A DNA stretch of 64,000 nt from Ooceraea biroi (Eukaryota > Arthropoda > Insecta > Hymenoptera > Formicidae): positions 5,642,001 to 5,706,000 of the forward strand of contig NC_039506.1 of assembly GCF_003672135.1 (NCBI RefSeq), written 5' to 3'. Below the pieces are notes generated by a model that was not told the origin of the DNA, made no database searches, and worked only from the letters and a program-made list of their open reading frames with translations. Shown one piece after another: positions 52,901-64,000 of the stretch. Each line of letters begins with the position of its first letter. Position 1 is the stretch's first letter. Position numbers and translations under genes: made by a program.

Positions 52901-54343
52901 AAGTATTTATCAGGCCAATGGGTACGTCTCGCCTGCACTGCCTTCAGATCCAACGAATTCCATTCATTTACGCTGACATCGGCGCCGCACGAGAACGTTC
53001 TTTCGTGCCATATAAAAGCCCAGGGACCGTGGACGTGGAAACTGCGAAATTATTTCGATCCCTGCAATTACAATCCGGAAGACGAGCTTCCTAAGATTCG
53101 CATCGAGGGTCCGTTTGGCGGTGGAAATCAGGATTGGTACAAGTTCGAGGTCGCAGTCATGGTTGGAGGCGGTATCGGTGTCACCCCGTACGCCTCGATG
53201 CTCAATGATCTTGTGTTTGGAACGTCCACCAACAGATATTCTGGAGTTGCGTGCAAGAAGGTGAGGTGCACCGATCAAAACCAGAACGAAATATTTGCCA
53301 TAGATATTTTTTAAAATAAAAAGATTAAAAGGAGAGTCAACACATCAAAAGACTAATTTAAGGCTTCCCTAATTTATCGTTTGGAAAAATAAAAATAAAC
53401 GTTCGTCGGGAATACTATTATATATTAGGGAGAAACATTTTTAATAGTAAAGTTAATGCAATAAGAGCCAGTGATTGCCTCATTGCTGGAACATTGCTTC
53501 ATTACTCGAAAGAGAAACGTGAATGTGCGGTGGAATATAATCCTGAGATATTCTGACATACATATCCTGCGTTTAAATTTAATGATCATTAAAACGAGAG
53601 AAAACGTTCTGGTTTATTAGATAACGGCTTTCTTTTTACTCTGCAGGTCTATTTTCTGTGGATCTGCCCGTCGCACAAGCATTTCGAATGGTTCATTGAC
53701 GTTCTCAGGGACGTCGAGAGGAAAGACGTTACAGACGTACTTGAAATCCACATATTCATTACGCAATTCTTTCACAAGTTCGATTTGCGTACTACTATGC
53801 TGGTAAGTAGATTCTAACGCAATTTTTAGTTATTATTTTTCATTACTTGTTTATTAATTATTCTGTCTCACATATGCAGTACATATGTGAGAATCACTTT
53901 CAGAGGCTATCGAAGAAGAGTATATTCACTGGACTCAAAGCCATCAATCACTTTGGCCGGCCGGACATGACGTCGTTCCTGAAATTTGTTCAGAAGAAAC
54001 ACAGCTACGTGCGTAATCATTTTCATTATTTTTAAGGATATATATCTAAATATCCAATAGAGAAATTCAACAGGAAATTTGAATTTCCTTTTAAATTTAG
54101 ACATCTTTTAAGCGTTAAATTATTTGTATAAATAATAGCATAATAATATTCCAAATAATGCATTATTAAAACTACACAAACTGAAATTATTGATTACTGA
54201 TTATTAATTTACAGGTTAGCAAAATAGGAGTATTCAGCTGTGGACCGCGTCCCCTGACGAAAAGCGTCATGTCGGCCTGCGACGAAGTGAACAAGACTCG
54301 GCGCTTGCCGTACTTCATTCACCACTTCGAGAACTTTGGCTAG
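43975..54343 (+). CDS. Duox: Dual oxidase (Duox), peroxidase-NADPH oxidase fusion
   Basis: Membrane NADPH oxidase releasing H2O2 outside epithelial cells; in insects it serves gut immunity and cuticle cross-linking. Twenty exons join in phase, 1,511 codons: 43975-44065, 44974-45057, 45533-45694, 46163-46350, 46681-46885, 47628-47794, 47980-48216, 48403-48848, 48951-49152, 49367-49690, 50170-50394, 50630-50848, 50943-51146, 51266-51578, 51749-52123, 52253-52470, 52799-53260, 53647-53802, 53880-54008 and 54215-54343. The order is signal peptide (LCAITWTFWIILPA), peroxidase-like ectodomain (about 35-590, proximal His342 in FRFGHT), first membrane helix (597-617), two EF-hands (loops D840-E851 and D876-E887), then six-helix ferric reductase. 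Heme histidines are H1088/H1102 and H1181/H1194. FAD motif HSFTLTSAP (1275-1283), NADPH motif GGGIGVTP (1343-1350) and C-terminal FENFG are intact. Exon 2 uses a GC donor. DuoxA lies just downstream. Confidence 0.97.
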
Positions 54344-54803
54344 TCGGATGCACTGCTCCCGAATTTGCGTGAAACAATGAGTCACACCGTGGTCGGTGGC
54401 AGTACTTCATCGCAAATTTGGACGGTTTACTACAGCGTGTACATATTTATGCGCTAGCGCGCCGCTTTTCATTATTTATGAGTTATATCGCGTATTATAT
54501 TTCTTATTTATGAACGAGACAGAGAGAGAATATTGTTTCCTCTTTTTCCCTTGGTTCATCTTCCTGAATGCGGCTGAGACACCCCGTTCGATAATTTATT
54601 ACGATCTGTACATTCCTAAGCGTGATGCAAATGATTTAATGACAATTTTCAGTAAACAATTCGAATTTTATATATTCGAGTTTGCTGTTTTATTAAATAA
54701 TATTATTAAAAAAATACTATATTCTATAATATATTATATAAAATATATAGAAATATTTAATGGCGCTTCGGAATGTTGGTGAATATTATAGCTATCTGCA
54801 ACA
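54344..54803. other. Shared 3' intergenic region of Duox and DuoxA
   Basis: Only 460 bp separate the two convergent stop codons. The sequence turns strongly AT-rich after 54440. It holds facing polyadenylation signals that overlap at 54689-54697. No gene is seen. Confidence 0.7.
54689..54697. terminator. Overlapping polyadenylation signals on both strands
   Basis: TTTATT at 54689-54694 reads AATAAA for DuoxA on the minus strand, about 110 nt past its stop. ATTAAA at 54692-54697 can serve Duox on the plus strand, about 350 nt past its stop. If both are used, the two 3'UTRs would end almost at the same base pair. Confidence 0.45.
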
Positions 54804-57211
54804 TCAGCCATTAACGGTTCTGCGCGAAGCCGGTGGGAACGGGTACGACCAGTTGCTCTTACTGGGCTCGTCGCTGATCTCTTGCGGGAACTCGGACAGC
54901 TCGTGCGACGTATATCCTCGATTAATGACGCCTTCGGTGTCCTCTTTATTAGCGTGTCTGTTCTGCAGCTTGGACGACAGTTGACTAAAGTATTTTCAAA
55001 GTTACAGAACATGTAACAGAGACAATGATTTAGTAACGTGAACTGATTAACTTGATCATAAGCCGAACCTCATTATTCGATCGCCAAAAGAGTCCTCAAT
55101 TTTGGGAACTTTCCGTCGAATGTTTCGCGTATCGAAGCTCTCTTCTATAATGACGTGTCTATCGTACGGCGTGTCATAGTCGACCTCGAGTATAGTCGAG
55201 AATTGATGAGGAAAGATCATGTCTATAGCCGTTATGATGAATCCTGCCAGGAGACACGCGGCACCTATCAAAAGAATTGCAATTATATGTATCTGCTCTA
55301 AAACGGCACTCGATGCTCGATAAAAAAAAAAGTAAGACACAAACCAGCCGACAGCACCAACCAAAAATTCCAGCCCAGATTGAAGGAGAGAATCGAGCCT
55401 TCGATGTGAGCTATCAGGGGTTCGCATGGTAAGAGAGCCGTGTAGATCAAGTTGGTCAACAACATACACAGGCCCGTAAAAATCATGCTGTACGCGCCGT
55501 AGCGTGGTACTACCATGAGTAACAAGTTCATCATCAGCCACGAGGCGAAGGAGGTCCTGTAAGAGATTTTTATTGCATCGCGCAATAGCCAATATGTCGT
55601 GTATGTTGTTATACATATATTGGAAAAAGAAAATATGAAAAATATGAAAAGGAAAATATGTTCATCAAAAACGTATTACAGGTAGAAGCGGAACTCCAGA
55701 TTCTTAAAATTCTTGTGAGGATATTTTGAGGATATGTCGAAACGGTGTACCATAACATTATCGAGGAATAGTATCCAGCCTCGCGATATCGCGAACCCCA
55801 AGAGAAACCTTCTTGATGTAGGCTGAAGTATTCCGCTAAGGAGACGATAGGAAACGGTGCACCTTGATAGAGCGCCTGCTTGAAGGCACTAGTCATTTCG
55901 CCGGAACTTCGCCACCAGAAACGCTCATTGTATTCGACGTCCCCGTTCATCTTCTCGCTTTCTGGTGACACTGCAAGAACGCAATAAGATCTAATTAACC
56001 GAAGCACGTTGAAACTGTACACCGCACAATGACGGACTGATCCAGAAATTGTGAGTCATAATATTTAATTTAAAGAAATTTCAACCATAATTTTAAAAAT
56101 TGAAGTTTTTACTTTGATGTGCGTGTAGTTCATCTTTTATGATACTTTAATCAAATTCATCTATGATAAAATTCTAAAAATCTATGCTCAAATTCATCTG
56201 ACTCTAAATCAGATAGTAGAGAAATTGAGAAAACGCGAGAGAAATATTTATCTGTAAAGAGACTTACGCCTGTACGTAATATTGATGTGCATTAAGCCGA
56301 TGTAACCGCCGATGTCGGCAGTTACTTTATTCCTGGAGAAAGCGCTGTAGGAGGAACTGACAATGGTAGCGGAGCTTGTGTGCCAGGATGAGCCATATTG
56401 CGCCACTAACGTGCACACACAGAAAGAGAGAGAACACGATGATTATTTTCCCGCGGCGTTGCATTCGTCATTATCTCGATTGATTTTATCCCAATAAGAC
56501 TCCGCGATTTTATTCAACGCGACGGTCGGAAAAGTACTTTTTAGCGTTGAACTACGAGCCAATAGTGGCGTAACTAATATCCAGAAAAATTTTACGACAA
56601 GTTTAACGATAATGAAGAACAATATATATGCATGTTAAAAAATAAAAAAGAAAACAACGGATAAGGCAATTCAGTGTTGCAAAGCACGTTGTGAAACGTC
56701 GTGAGTGACGCATTCGAGATGCATTTCTGTTCTTTATTTCTTCATTAGTTTTCTGCTCCTCCTCCTGTTCTTTTTCCTCCGTTTTTCCTTTCTTTTCTTT
56801 TTCGGTCTGCGATTCAAATTTCGCGAGGCCGTTAGTTACGCCACTGACACAGCCAAGGTCTCTTAACTTGGAAAGTAGACGAAGTGCACGAACCTTGAAT
56901 CGTCGCACCCACGAAGAGGCTCAGGGTAACCGTGAGAAATGTGGTTAACCGCTGCAGCGAAGAAATACCATTTACTCGATAATCGACTTAATCGCCGGTC
57001 ACGATCTACGATCTGACAGGACACGAGAGAAGCGAAAACTGCTCACCTCTTTCCTGACGCCCGGGAATATGACTAGGAAAGCCGTGAACAGGGTGCCGAA
57101 TATCACGAACACGATGACCAAGGGAACGTCACCCGTGACAGGAGTGCGGTTGCTGTAGCTGTAGAGCGTCGGGCCACCGTCGCTGCGAAAGGCGTCGAAC
57201 CATCCCTTCAT
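54804..57211 (-). CDS. mol: Dual oxidase maturation factor (DuoxA / moladietz)
   Basis: Multi-pass ER membrane chaperone required for Duox to leave the ER and work at the surface. Seven minus-strand exons join in phase: 57047-57211, 56894-56951, 56268-56405, 55751-55970, 55556-55345 (descending), 55264-55069 and 54984-54804, giving 389 codons. The start MKGWFDAFRSDGGPTLYSY matches the conserved N-terminus. Helix 1 is about 29-49 (VPLVIVFVIFGTLFTAF), helix 2 lies in exon 2, then an ectodomain loop with ADIGGYIGLMHINITY and FWWRSSGE. Three more helices follow (ASWLMMNLLLMVV, MIFTGLCMLLTNLIYTALL, and NFWLVLSAGAACLLAGFIIT). The cytosolic tail contains EVDYDTPYD and a last-exon Ser/Glu-rich end. 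If the last intron is retained, translation stops after RFGL at 55056, giving a 333-residue form close to mammalian DUOXA length. Confidence 0.93.
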
Positions 57212-60200
57212 CTTCCTGGACCAGTCAGTTCCGGCACGCCGGAATCCAGGCCACTTGAACGCAAAGTTTCATTACGCGTCATCTCGGCAACATAAATTGC
57301 GATTAAATTGATTTATTCTTCGCCAAACATGCAGCGCGCGCTGTCACGTGCATTATTTCACGCGCTATTTTAGCCTGGACACGTTTCTATTCGCGAGCGA
57401 AACGTCAGCGGTGGAGAATCCGGGCAACGCGAAAGTCTGATGAATTCTAGGAGACATCCGAATTCCTCAAACGCTTCATTCTGTTTGCCTCGATACACGT
57501 TTCAATTTTCGTGCTGCTCGGGAAACACCGACTGATTTCTGCGGCATCACCGCGAGTGCGGTGAAGACACCCGAGTGGAAGACGGTCGTTCCGACGCGCT
57601 ATTGCAGAATCGCGGTCTCGTAGCCATTACGACCCAAAAGTGAGAGTCTCAGTCGGAGAGCCGGCCTTGAGAGACACGTAGCTTCGATATCCTGAAGGAT
57701 TTACCTTCGAGGAAATTACCTCTACGATCGGCGGATTCGGCTATCAGCATCCAAGGTCGATGTCGCCTCGCACGTTTGCGAAATCCTCGGCATGCAAAAG
57801 CGCACTCGCGCACCGCGCGACACGAGGGAACGAAGGCGGCGAGTGTACTGAGACTCGAGTGGGTTAACAGGCTCCACTTGGAAAGCGGTTTCCACCAACA
57901 GCGGACAGACGACCTCGTGTATTACCTCGGGGAGAGAGAGAGGGTGATGCCACGGGTGGGGCTGTCACCACGGTGGTCATCGGCGGAAGAAAACGGGAGG
58001 GAGAGAGAGAGAGAGAAAGGCCAGAGAGACGGAGAGCAGTTGGACGAGAAAGGCCTACGGGCGAATCAGCTGACCGGCCCTCATGTTCGCTCTTGTTGCT
58101 CGATTTTTCACGTAAATGAATAACCGGTTAAGAAATATAGATAAGATTTAATAAAAATTATGATTACGCAACCATTAGATTGAATGATTAGATGAATTCC
58201 TGTTAAACGCAAATATCGTACTTGCATTTTCAACACTAATATATTGAGAAAGGTCTTTCATCGTTCACTTCTTCAGTTTTAATGCTTGACATGTTTATAG
58301 TTTTATTTAGTTCAAATGAAAATAAAAATGAGCTCAAATAAAAATTGTGATAAAGTCGAAATTATTCGGAAAATGTATAAAATGTTATTAAATATTTTTT
58401 AAATCTAAAATACACGAGATAAATATAAAAGCTGATTGAAGGATATTAGACCTCGAATGAGAAAACCAAATAACCGCTTCTATTTATAATTAAACAATAG
58501 TTAAAGTCAGTCTAAAATTAAGCAAGGTATCCCGATATTCTCTTGAAAGAATACGTTGTTATATGCTTCCTTCATCCATTACAAGTTCTGTATGACGATG
58601 CGCGATGACTACGTGATAGAGCGCGCGTATGGATCGTACGGTATGCGAGACGGCATGCGGGTGACATCAATGCTGGCATGCGAGATAACTGTCACGCTGC
58701 TAACATAAGAGGAAACCAAAGCTTTCCGAATTTCCACTAATTCCGCGATAAATTCAGCTGCCACTTAAATACTGCAATTTGGCAACTTTGCTCTTCAAAT
58801 TATAAACACAGAAAAAAGAGCAAAAATTTGTCATAAAATTTGTATTAATTAATAAATAACTTAATAAATGCTGAGAAAACTCTTCGCTTTTAAAAAGTTT
58901 CAGCTATTTAAGAGGATTTAAAAGTTCTCTTGTATGTTTATTATCAGATGTAAAAAGTAATTACACACACACACACATATGACACATGTAAAATTATACA
59001 TGTAAAAATTATAATATAATATTTTACATAATAAAAGCCTATATTTCTATGACACTTTATAATCAGTTTTTTATTTATCTGTTTACAGTAATGCCACTCA
59101 AGATGTCAGTTAATTCACGTAACAATCAATGCAGCATTATTTCCGCTGCAAATTGACGATGAAGGCACGCTTTGACAAATTGACTCCTTTCAATTAACTC
59201 TTTCCTTCTTTCAAATCTTCTTTATTTTACTCTCACTTGCTCCTTTTTTCCAGCACAAGAAAACACTTTACACGCGATGTCCTTAGCCGAATAAATGTCA
59301 AATAAATGGAAACCGTGTCAAATCGTATACCGACAGCGGAAGCACACCGTACCATATTCCGCTCGTTCTTCGCGACCGGATACTGCGGTATGTCGCGTTT
59401 AAAGTCGGCTGTGCTATAGCGCCATTGCCGCCGCCACCGCCGCCAATAATTCTGCTATTTCGGGCCGTCTAATTTGGGCCTGGTGACGCTATGCTTTCAA
59501 CGACGGCGTTGATAGCGAAGCATCATCCAGCACAGCGCACCACCGCCGCGACTACCCCACCGCTGCCAGCAATAACCACCGGAACGGCGAGAGGTCGGTG
59601 GTGGCGAGGCGGTCGCCCGCTGCAGTCTCGCAAGAAGGCTTGGGCCTCCTACTGCCACCCGACGCTGGTCCTCCGATCCTTAAAGGTAAACGGCCCTTTC
59701 TTGGTCCATCCCTCGGCGCGAGAATTGCAATACGGATCAGTTCCATAATTTTTTCGAGACGGCAACTAGTTCGTTCTGAGGAGAGCCGGTCGGTTGATCA
59801 TGTCCTGCGGCAATATATATTTTGCTTTGAGATTATTAAAATCAATGATCGATTCGAATGATGTTGTATTATAGTGCAAGCTCAGTGATTGATCCTTAAT
59901 TCCTTGGCATAATTGTTCATTCAGTTTGTTTGCTCCAAAAGACGTTTTTTATTGTAAATGTGTCGTCAGTTGTCGTAGGATGTATTGTGCATTTATACAA
60001 AATTACTGCTTTTATATTATAAATTATAAATTATAATTTTTTTTATAAGAAAATATGGTACCATGTTAATTACCGCATTTTTATTCTTAATGAGAAAAAA
60101 GGAGCAATTAGAAATCAGATTCAATTTCCTAAGCAATTATTATATTTATAACTATGTAGAATTAAAGTTAAGTTTTAAGTGCGATTGCAAGATAATTACT

Positions 60201-61515
60201 CTGCTCAATCATTTTTACTGCATACAGTTTTAAAATGTTGTTCGCAAATTTTGACTTTTTGAGATTTTCGCGTAGCATCTTCAGTTTTGTCAAGTTTGCT
60301 CAAAAATGGGGACGCGATCTGCGGAAGCTGCATTCCTGTGTCCGAAAATACGTGACCGTCGATGAAACGTAAATTCGACGAGGTCGTCACCATGACTCGA
60401 CGAGCTTCAAGTAACAGGATGGCGAAGTGATCGTTGGCTCGCTGCCATGGAATCATTTACTAAAAGTCACGGTTTCGATCGGCAGGTATCATAATAACAT
60501 TCGGATAGATCAATTTTGCATTAAACATTTATGGTTTAGTATATACAATAAACTTTTGTGTAATGTTATCGATTTATAAAAAAAATATCATCATCGAAGT
60601 AATTAATAAGAGTAACAATCAGCTTTTTCTCAGAACTGAAAAGAATTAATTTCAAAATTGAGAAGACTATAATTTGATTGTTAATCTTTCTCAAGTTCTT
60701 AAAAATATTATTGGATCACTGTTACATCGCAAGTCCAAATTATTTCTTCACGATCCATGGAAGCGACTCAGCGAACATTTACCATCACCGAGAGAAGTGA
60801 CTCCTCTGATCGATCCTCTTTCCGGTATCCATTCATCAGAACGGAAACTGGTTGCGCGAAATCGCGTCGCATTTCGGCGAGGAACTCCCTCGAAGCAGGC
60901 GAAACGGGCTAGTACTTTCTCGAGGAAGCATTCGATGGCGTCTACCTACGCGTCGTAACTCTCCCGGCCTATTTATAAAGCACGACCTCGTGGCACCGCG
61001 TATCCGTCGCTTACCTATCATGGTCGTCCCGCGTGCAAATCAACGCACCGTCTAGCCCTCTTCTTCCTAATTTCCGAACGTTCCGAAAACGGGTCAGATC
61101 TATTTTCGCGCGAAACGGCCCTCGAAGCCTCAAAAGCGCCTCGATGGCGATAGAGCACCGCGTACCTCGTCACGTGTTACCGTCTACCTCTCTCTCCATT
61201 TTGGACAGCGAGTCAGTTTTTCGCCAAATCGCGTGCCACGTGTCTCGTTAATCCCGAATTTCGCTGCAATTCTTGTTACTGCGATTTCATCTCACTCTAT
61301 TGTATTTCAATACGCGATCTATAGCTTCAGCTGACTTGGAAAAATTGGAAAACTTTTTTTATTTTTAAACGAGAGAAAATCTTGTAATTCCTTCATGATT
61401 CGATTGGATTCAGGGTTGTCTTGCTTGAGAGCGGATAATTGACGAAAAGTATGGATAATCATTATAGTTTAAGATATATAATAATTGTTTCACAATTCAG
61501 CGTTTATTTTTCTAG
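57212..61515. other. DuoxA promoter and intergenic region
   Basis: The first kilobase upstream of the DuoxA start (57212-58090) is GC-rich, ends with GA tracts and probably contains its promoter and 5'UTR. From 58100 to 59300 the DNA is AT-rich without ORFs of note. A GC-rich patch at 59380-59760 and another at 60750-61250 could be promoter or first-exon sequence for the gene beginning at 61516. ORFs of 60-95 codons there lack recognisable domains. Confidence 0.35.
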
Positions 61516-62705
61516 GCGTCCAGTCGAAGCGGTGTGCCGAGATGTCGGGGATAGAAGGTGAGGGCCTCTTTACGAGCTCTGTCACGACCGTGTTGCTTGA
61601 GTATCATCGGTAGATAGATAAACGAGTGTCAGTCACGGAAGAAGTCACGGGAACCGAAGCGTAATTCAGCGTGTGCGCGCAAAAATGTAATGTTCAATAT
61701 GATCAATCGTAATGTGTAACGGAATGCAGAGCCAATAACCATAATCAAATCAAACTCTGGACGATCACACGAACCTCCTCGCACAGTCAAAGCGTGCCTC
61801 TGTCTACACTGTCTGTCTGGGATGCAAACAGTTTACGTCCTCTTTTCACATTTTCGCGACGTAACGCCGTTGTGTTCGCCTGACTGCACTGACGATGTTT
61901 TATTAACAAGAAGTGTTCGCCGAGCTGCGTCATCGATCTTTATAAAGCTCCGCCGATCTGTAAAACGGCCGAAAATAATCTCTCCTTCTTGAAAGTGAGA
62001 TCTGAAAGAGATCCAACACATTCTTATCCTGTCATTCGAGACTTTTTCCTCAATTTACGAGGCTACGAAAGAGAGAGAGAAAGTTCTAGATCAAATTGTT
62101 GAAACGTTTACATAAACAACAATAACAAATCGCCGCGTCTTACTGTTCTGTATAACTTCTAGTTTTTTTAATCACTTAGAAATCTGATGCGAATGTAGTG
62201 ATTCTTAAACATAAACTTGTGATTTGATTGGCAGCACTAAACATTTTCCGCGCCATGGTACAGAAAGTTTAACAGTTTTACGACTAACATTGAGGATTCT
62301 AATTTTTCAAACCTCGTGAAACTCATTCATTTGCAAAAAAGCGGATCACTGCACATCATCGCTTCTCATCTCTTTCTAATTATATGTATACTTTGATACA
62401 CTTGCATTGCTGGATCATTACTTTTGTCTCTTTCGCAGATCCGCAGGACGCGTCGGAGCAGGATGACACTCAGGAGGAGGCAACAGAGACAGCAGAGGAC
62501 AGCAACGAGGTAGCGAGCTCGACAGAGGAATCAGATAGCCCGGACTTGTCGGAAAAGTTACCAACGAAGAACTCGAAAGAAGAACGAGAGAAACTTCAGG
62601 AAGAAAAACAGGAAGAAATCGTAAAAGTGCAAGAGGAGATTAAAGAGGAGGAACAAGAGTCGCCAAGTCGCGAGAAGACACAAGAAGAAGAAACGTCAGA
62701 TTCAG
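61516..62705 (+). CDS. 5' end of an unidentified acidic protein gene (partial)
   Basis: An exon at 61516-61557, preceded by acceptor TTTTTCTAG and therefore not the first exon of the transcript, contains ATG at 61542 and ends at a GTGAGG donor after five codons. It joins in phase to 62439-62705, bounded by TTTCGCAG and a GTTAGT donor. The product begins MSGIEDPQDASEQDDTQEE and continues for about 90 residues. It is extremely rich in Glu, Ser, Asp and Lys, with a Lys/Glu segment (EEREKLQEEKQEEIVKVQEE) likely to form a charged helix or coiled coil. The frame is open at the donor, so the gene continues beyond the window. No domain is present in this part; I do not recognise the family. Confidence 0.6.
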
Positions 62706-64000
62706 GTTAGTGATACGCACTTCAATCCTGAATTCTGCGGAACAAAGAACAAATTCAAGAATTTAGTTTCGCTTATAGCGAAAAAATTGATCTGAGAAGT
62801 GCCACAATTTTCTAATAAAGTCCGCAATTTTCCTTTGTCGTTACGGACAAAGCGACGTCAAAAGTGAAAGAATTTTGAAATTAGCAGTCACGCGTTCGCG
62901 ATAATTTAGAATTTCCGTGTGACAATACAGGAAGCTGTAAAGTATGTCGCTGAAATAACGCGCCAAAAGTTGCAGACATATTTTTTGGCAGTGCGGCCAA
63001 ATTTTTTCGAATGCACCCGCACTGCCACCGGTCAGAATAGAAATCCCGCGGAATAATTTTAAGGGAATTGCGCACCCAGATTTCCACATATGCGAGTGTT
63101 TATTCCATCGCGCACGTCGCAACCGATCGGCGTTGCTCGCCGAGTCGTCGACGTGTTTGCGTTAGCGCTGCCATTATTCGCGTAGACGGCTCACGCGTTT
63201 ATTTGAATAGCGACGTCAGCGGATAGTTCGATGCGGATATACGGCGATCTGCGTTTCACGCCACGTTCCAAGGAGATCTAAACTTTCCTGCGCCAACTAT
63301 TTCGGTCGCGGTACAGGTTCCCGCGTTATTTACAAATCTCTCGCGCGATATACAATTACACCAGGAGTTACCTGATCCTACAATAGAAATGCCCGATATA
63401 AATTCTCGTGATATGAAACATTGTGACGCGCAACAAAAACTAATGATACTTTGGAAAATAGAGTTCTCGTAAAGAATGAAACGGAAGTATAGAGACAGCA
63501 TAGACGAGGCTCGTGGAGTGGGATAATGAACGGAATAAAAGAGGACATTGTAAAGTAGCGATTTGGGGAAAGAGAACAGAAAATTGGCACGCGGAGAACC
63601 CAACATAAGAGAAGTGCCAAAAGTTAAACATAGTGCGTGCAGAATGTGCAAAGCGCGGAGGTGTTCCGCATCATTGTTACAATTTTGAAAGAGTCGGTGC
63701 GAGTTCCATCAGACAAGCGAACGGAAAATGCGTTGTTCGAGTATGATGCCACGAAATACATACATAATCTGCTAATAAATTAAACATTATTGTTGGCGCA
63801 CAAAGATTCATTGATTTTTGTTGAAATCATATTCGTAATTTGCGGAAAGTAGGTTGCACCTTGAAAGTTTTTCCATCGAATCCGGAAAGAGAAATGAGAC
63901 GGATGGTAGCGATGTGGGACGTGACAATTGGGGTGCGACCAATGCGATGTATCTTCATGTTCATCTGCTTTTTCCATTCCATCTTTAAGTAGAATGATGT
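62706..64000. other. Right-edge sequence, probably intron of the acidic-protein gene
   Basis: No further exon of the gene above could be joined. A perfect 11-bp stem hairpin is at 62986-63027. Minus-strand ORFs of up to 131 codons (63256-63651) show no domain and are probably chance. Confidence 0.4.
62986..63027. repeat. Perfect 11-bp stem hairpin
   Basis: TGGCAGTGCGG and CCGCACTGCCA (63017-63027) form a GC-rich stem around a 20-nt loop. The flanks pair poorly, so this is not an obvious microRNA precursor. Confidence 0.55.

Noticed and set aside
1..64000. CRISPR arrays, bacterial operons or viral genes
   Set aside because: Exon-intron structure throughout; no regularly spaced repeats and no viral protein families seen.

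Overview
The window looks like nuclear DNA of an insect, most likely a hymenopteran such as an ant. This is inferred from AT-rich introns and intergenic DNA, GC/CpG-rich promoter stretches, small phase-consistent exons with GT-AG introns, a mariner element and several palindromic MITE-like elements. No organism-specific marker was seen, so the species is not claimed.

Layout: 1-12.9 kb has no confidently recognised host gene. It carries a 719-bp palindromic TTAA-flanked element (2075-2793) and a 1.25-kb element with 14-bp terminal inverted repeats (8863-10115) that encloses a small spliced coding chain. From 12.9 to 21.3 kb (+) is a ten-exon SEC14-like lipid-transfer protein gene with CRAL-TRIO and GOLD domains. 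One of its introns holds a tandem duplication with a palindromic TTAA element in one copy and the empty site in the other. From 21.8 to 24.0 kb (-) is TXNDC17 (TRP14-type thioredoxin), whose first intron contains a mariner copy with a broken catalytic triad. From 26.0 to 29.5 kb (+) is the ribosomal protein S6 kinase (S6k). From 29.5 to 38.3 kb is non-coding sequence with a 1,017-bp fold-back element flanked by 9-bp direct repeats.

From 38.3 to 41.2 kb (+) is a MIF4G-domain translation factor of CTIF/MIF4GD type with a PAM2-like motif. From 44.0 to 54.3 kb (+) is a complete dual oxidase gene (Duox, 20 exons, 1,511 codons). Tail to tail with it, 54.8-57.2 kb (-), is the dual oxidase maturation factor (DuoxA/mol, seven exons). 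At 61.5-62.7 kb (+) are the first coding exons of an unidentified acidic protein whose gene runs past the right edge.

Functionally, Duox and DuoxA form an obligate pair: DuoxA is the chaperone needed for Duox maturation and H2O2 production at epithelial surfaces. S6k and the MIF4G protein both act in translation, and TXNDC17 is a cytosolic disulfide reductase. I see no evidence that these genes are co-regulated beyond the Duox/DuoxA pair. Exon borders were read by eye from splice signals, reading phase and family resemblance; no alignment or transcript data were available.
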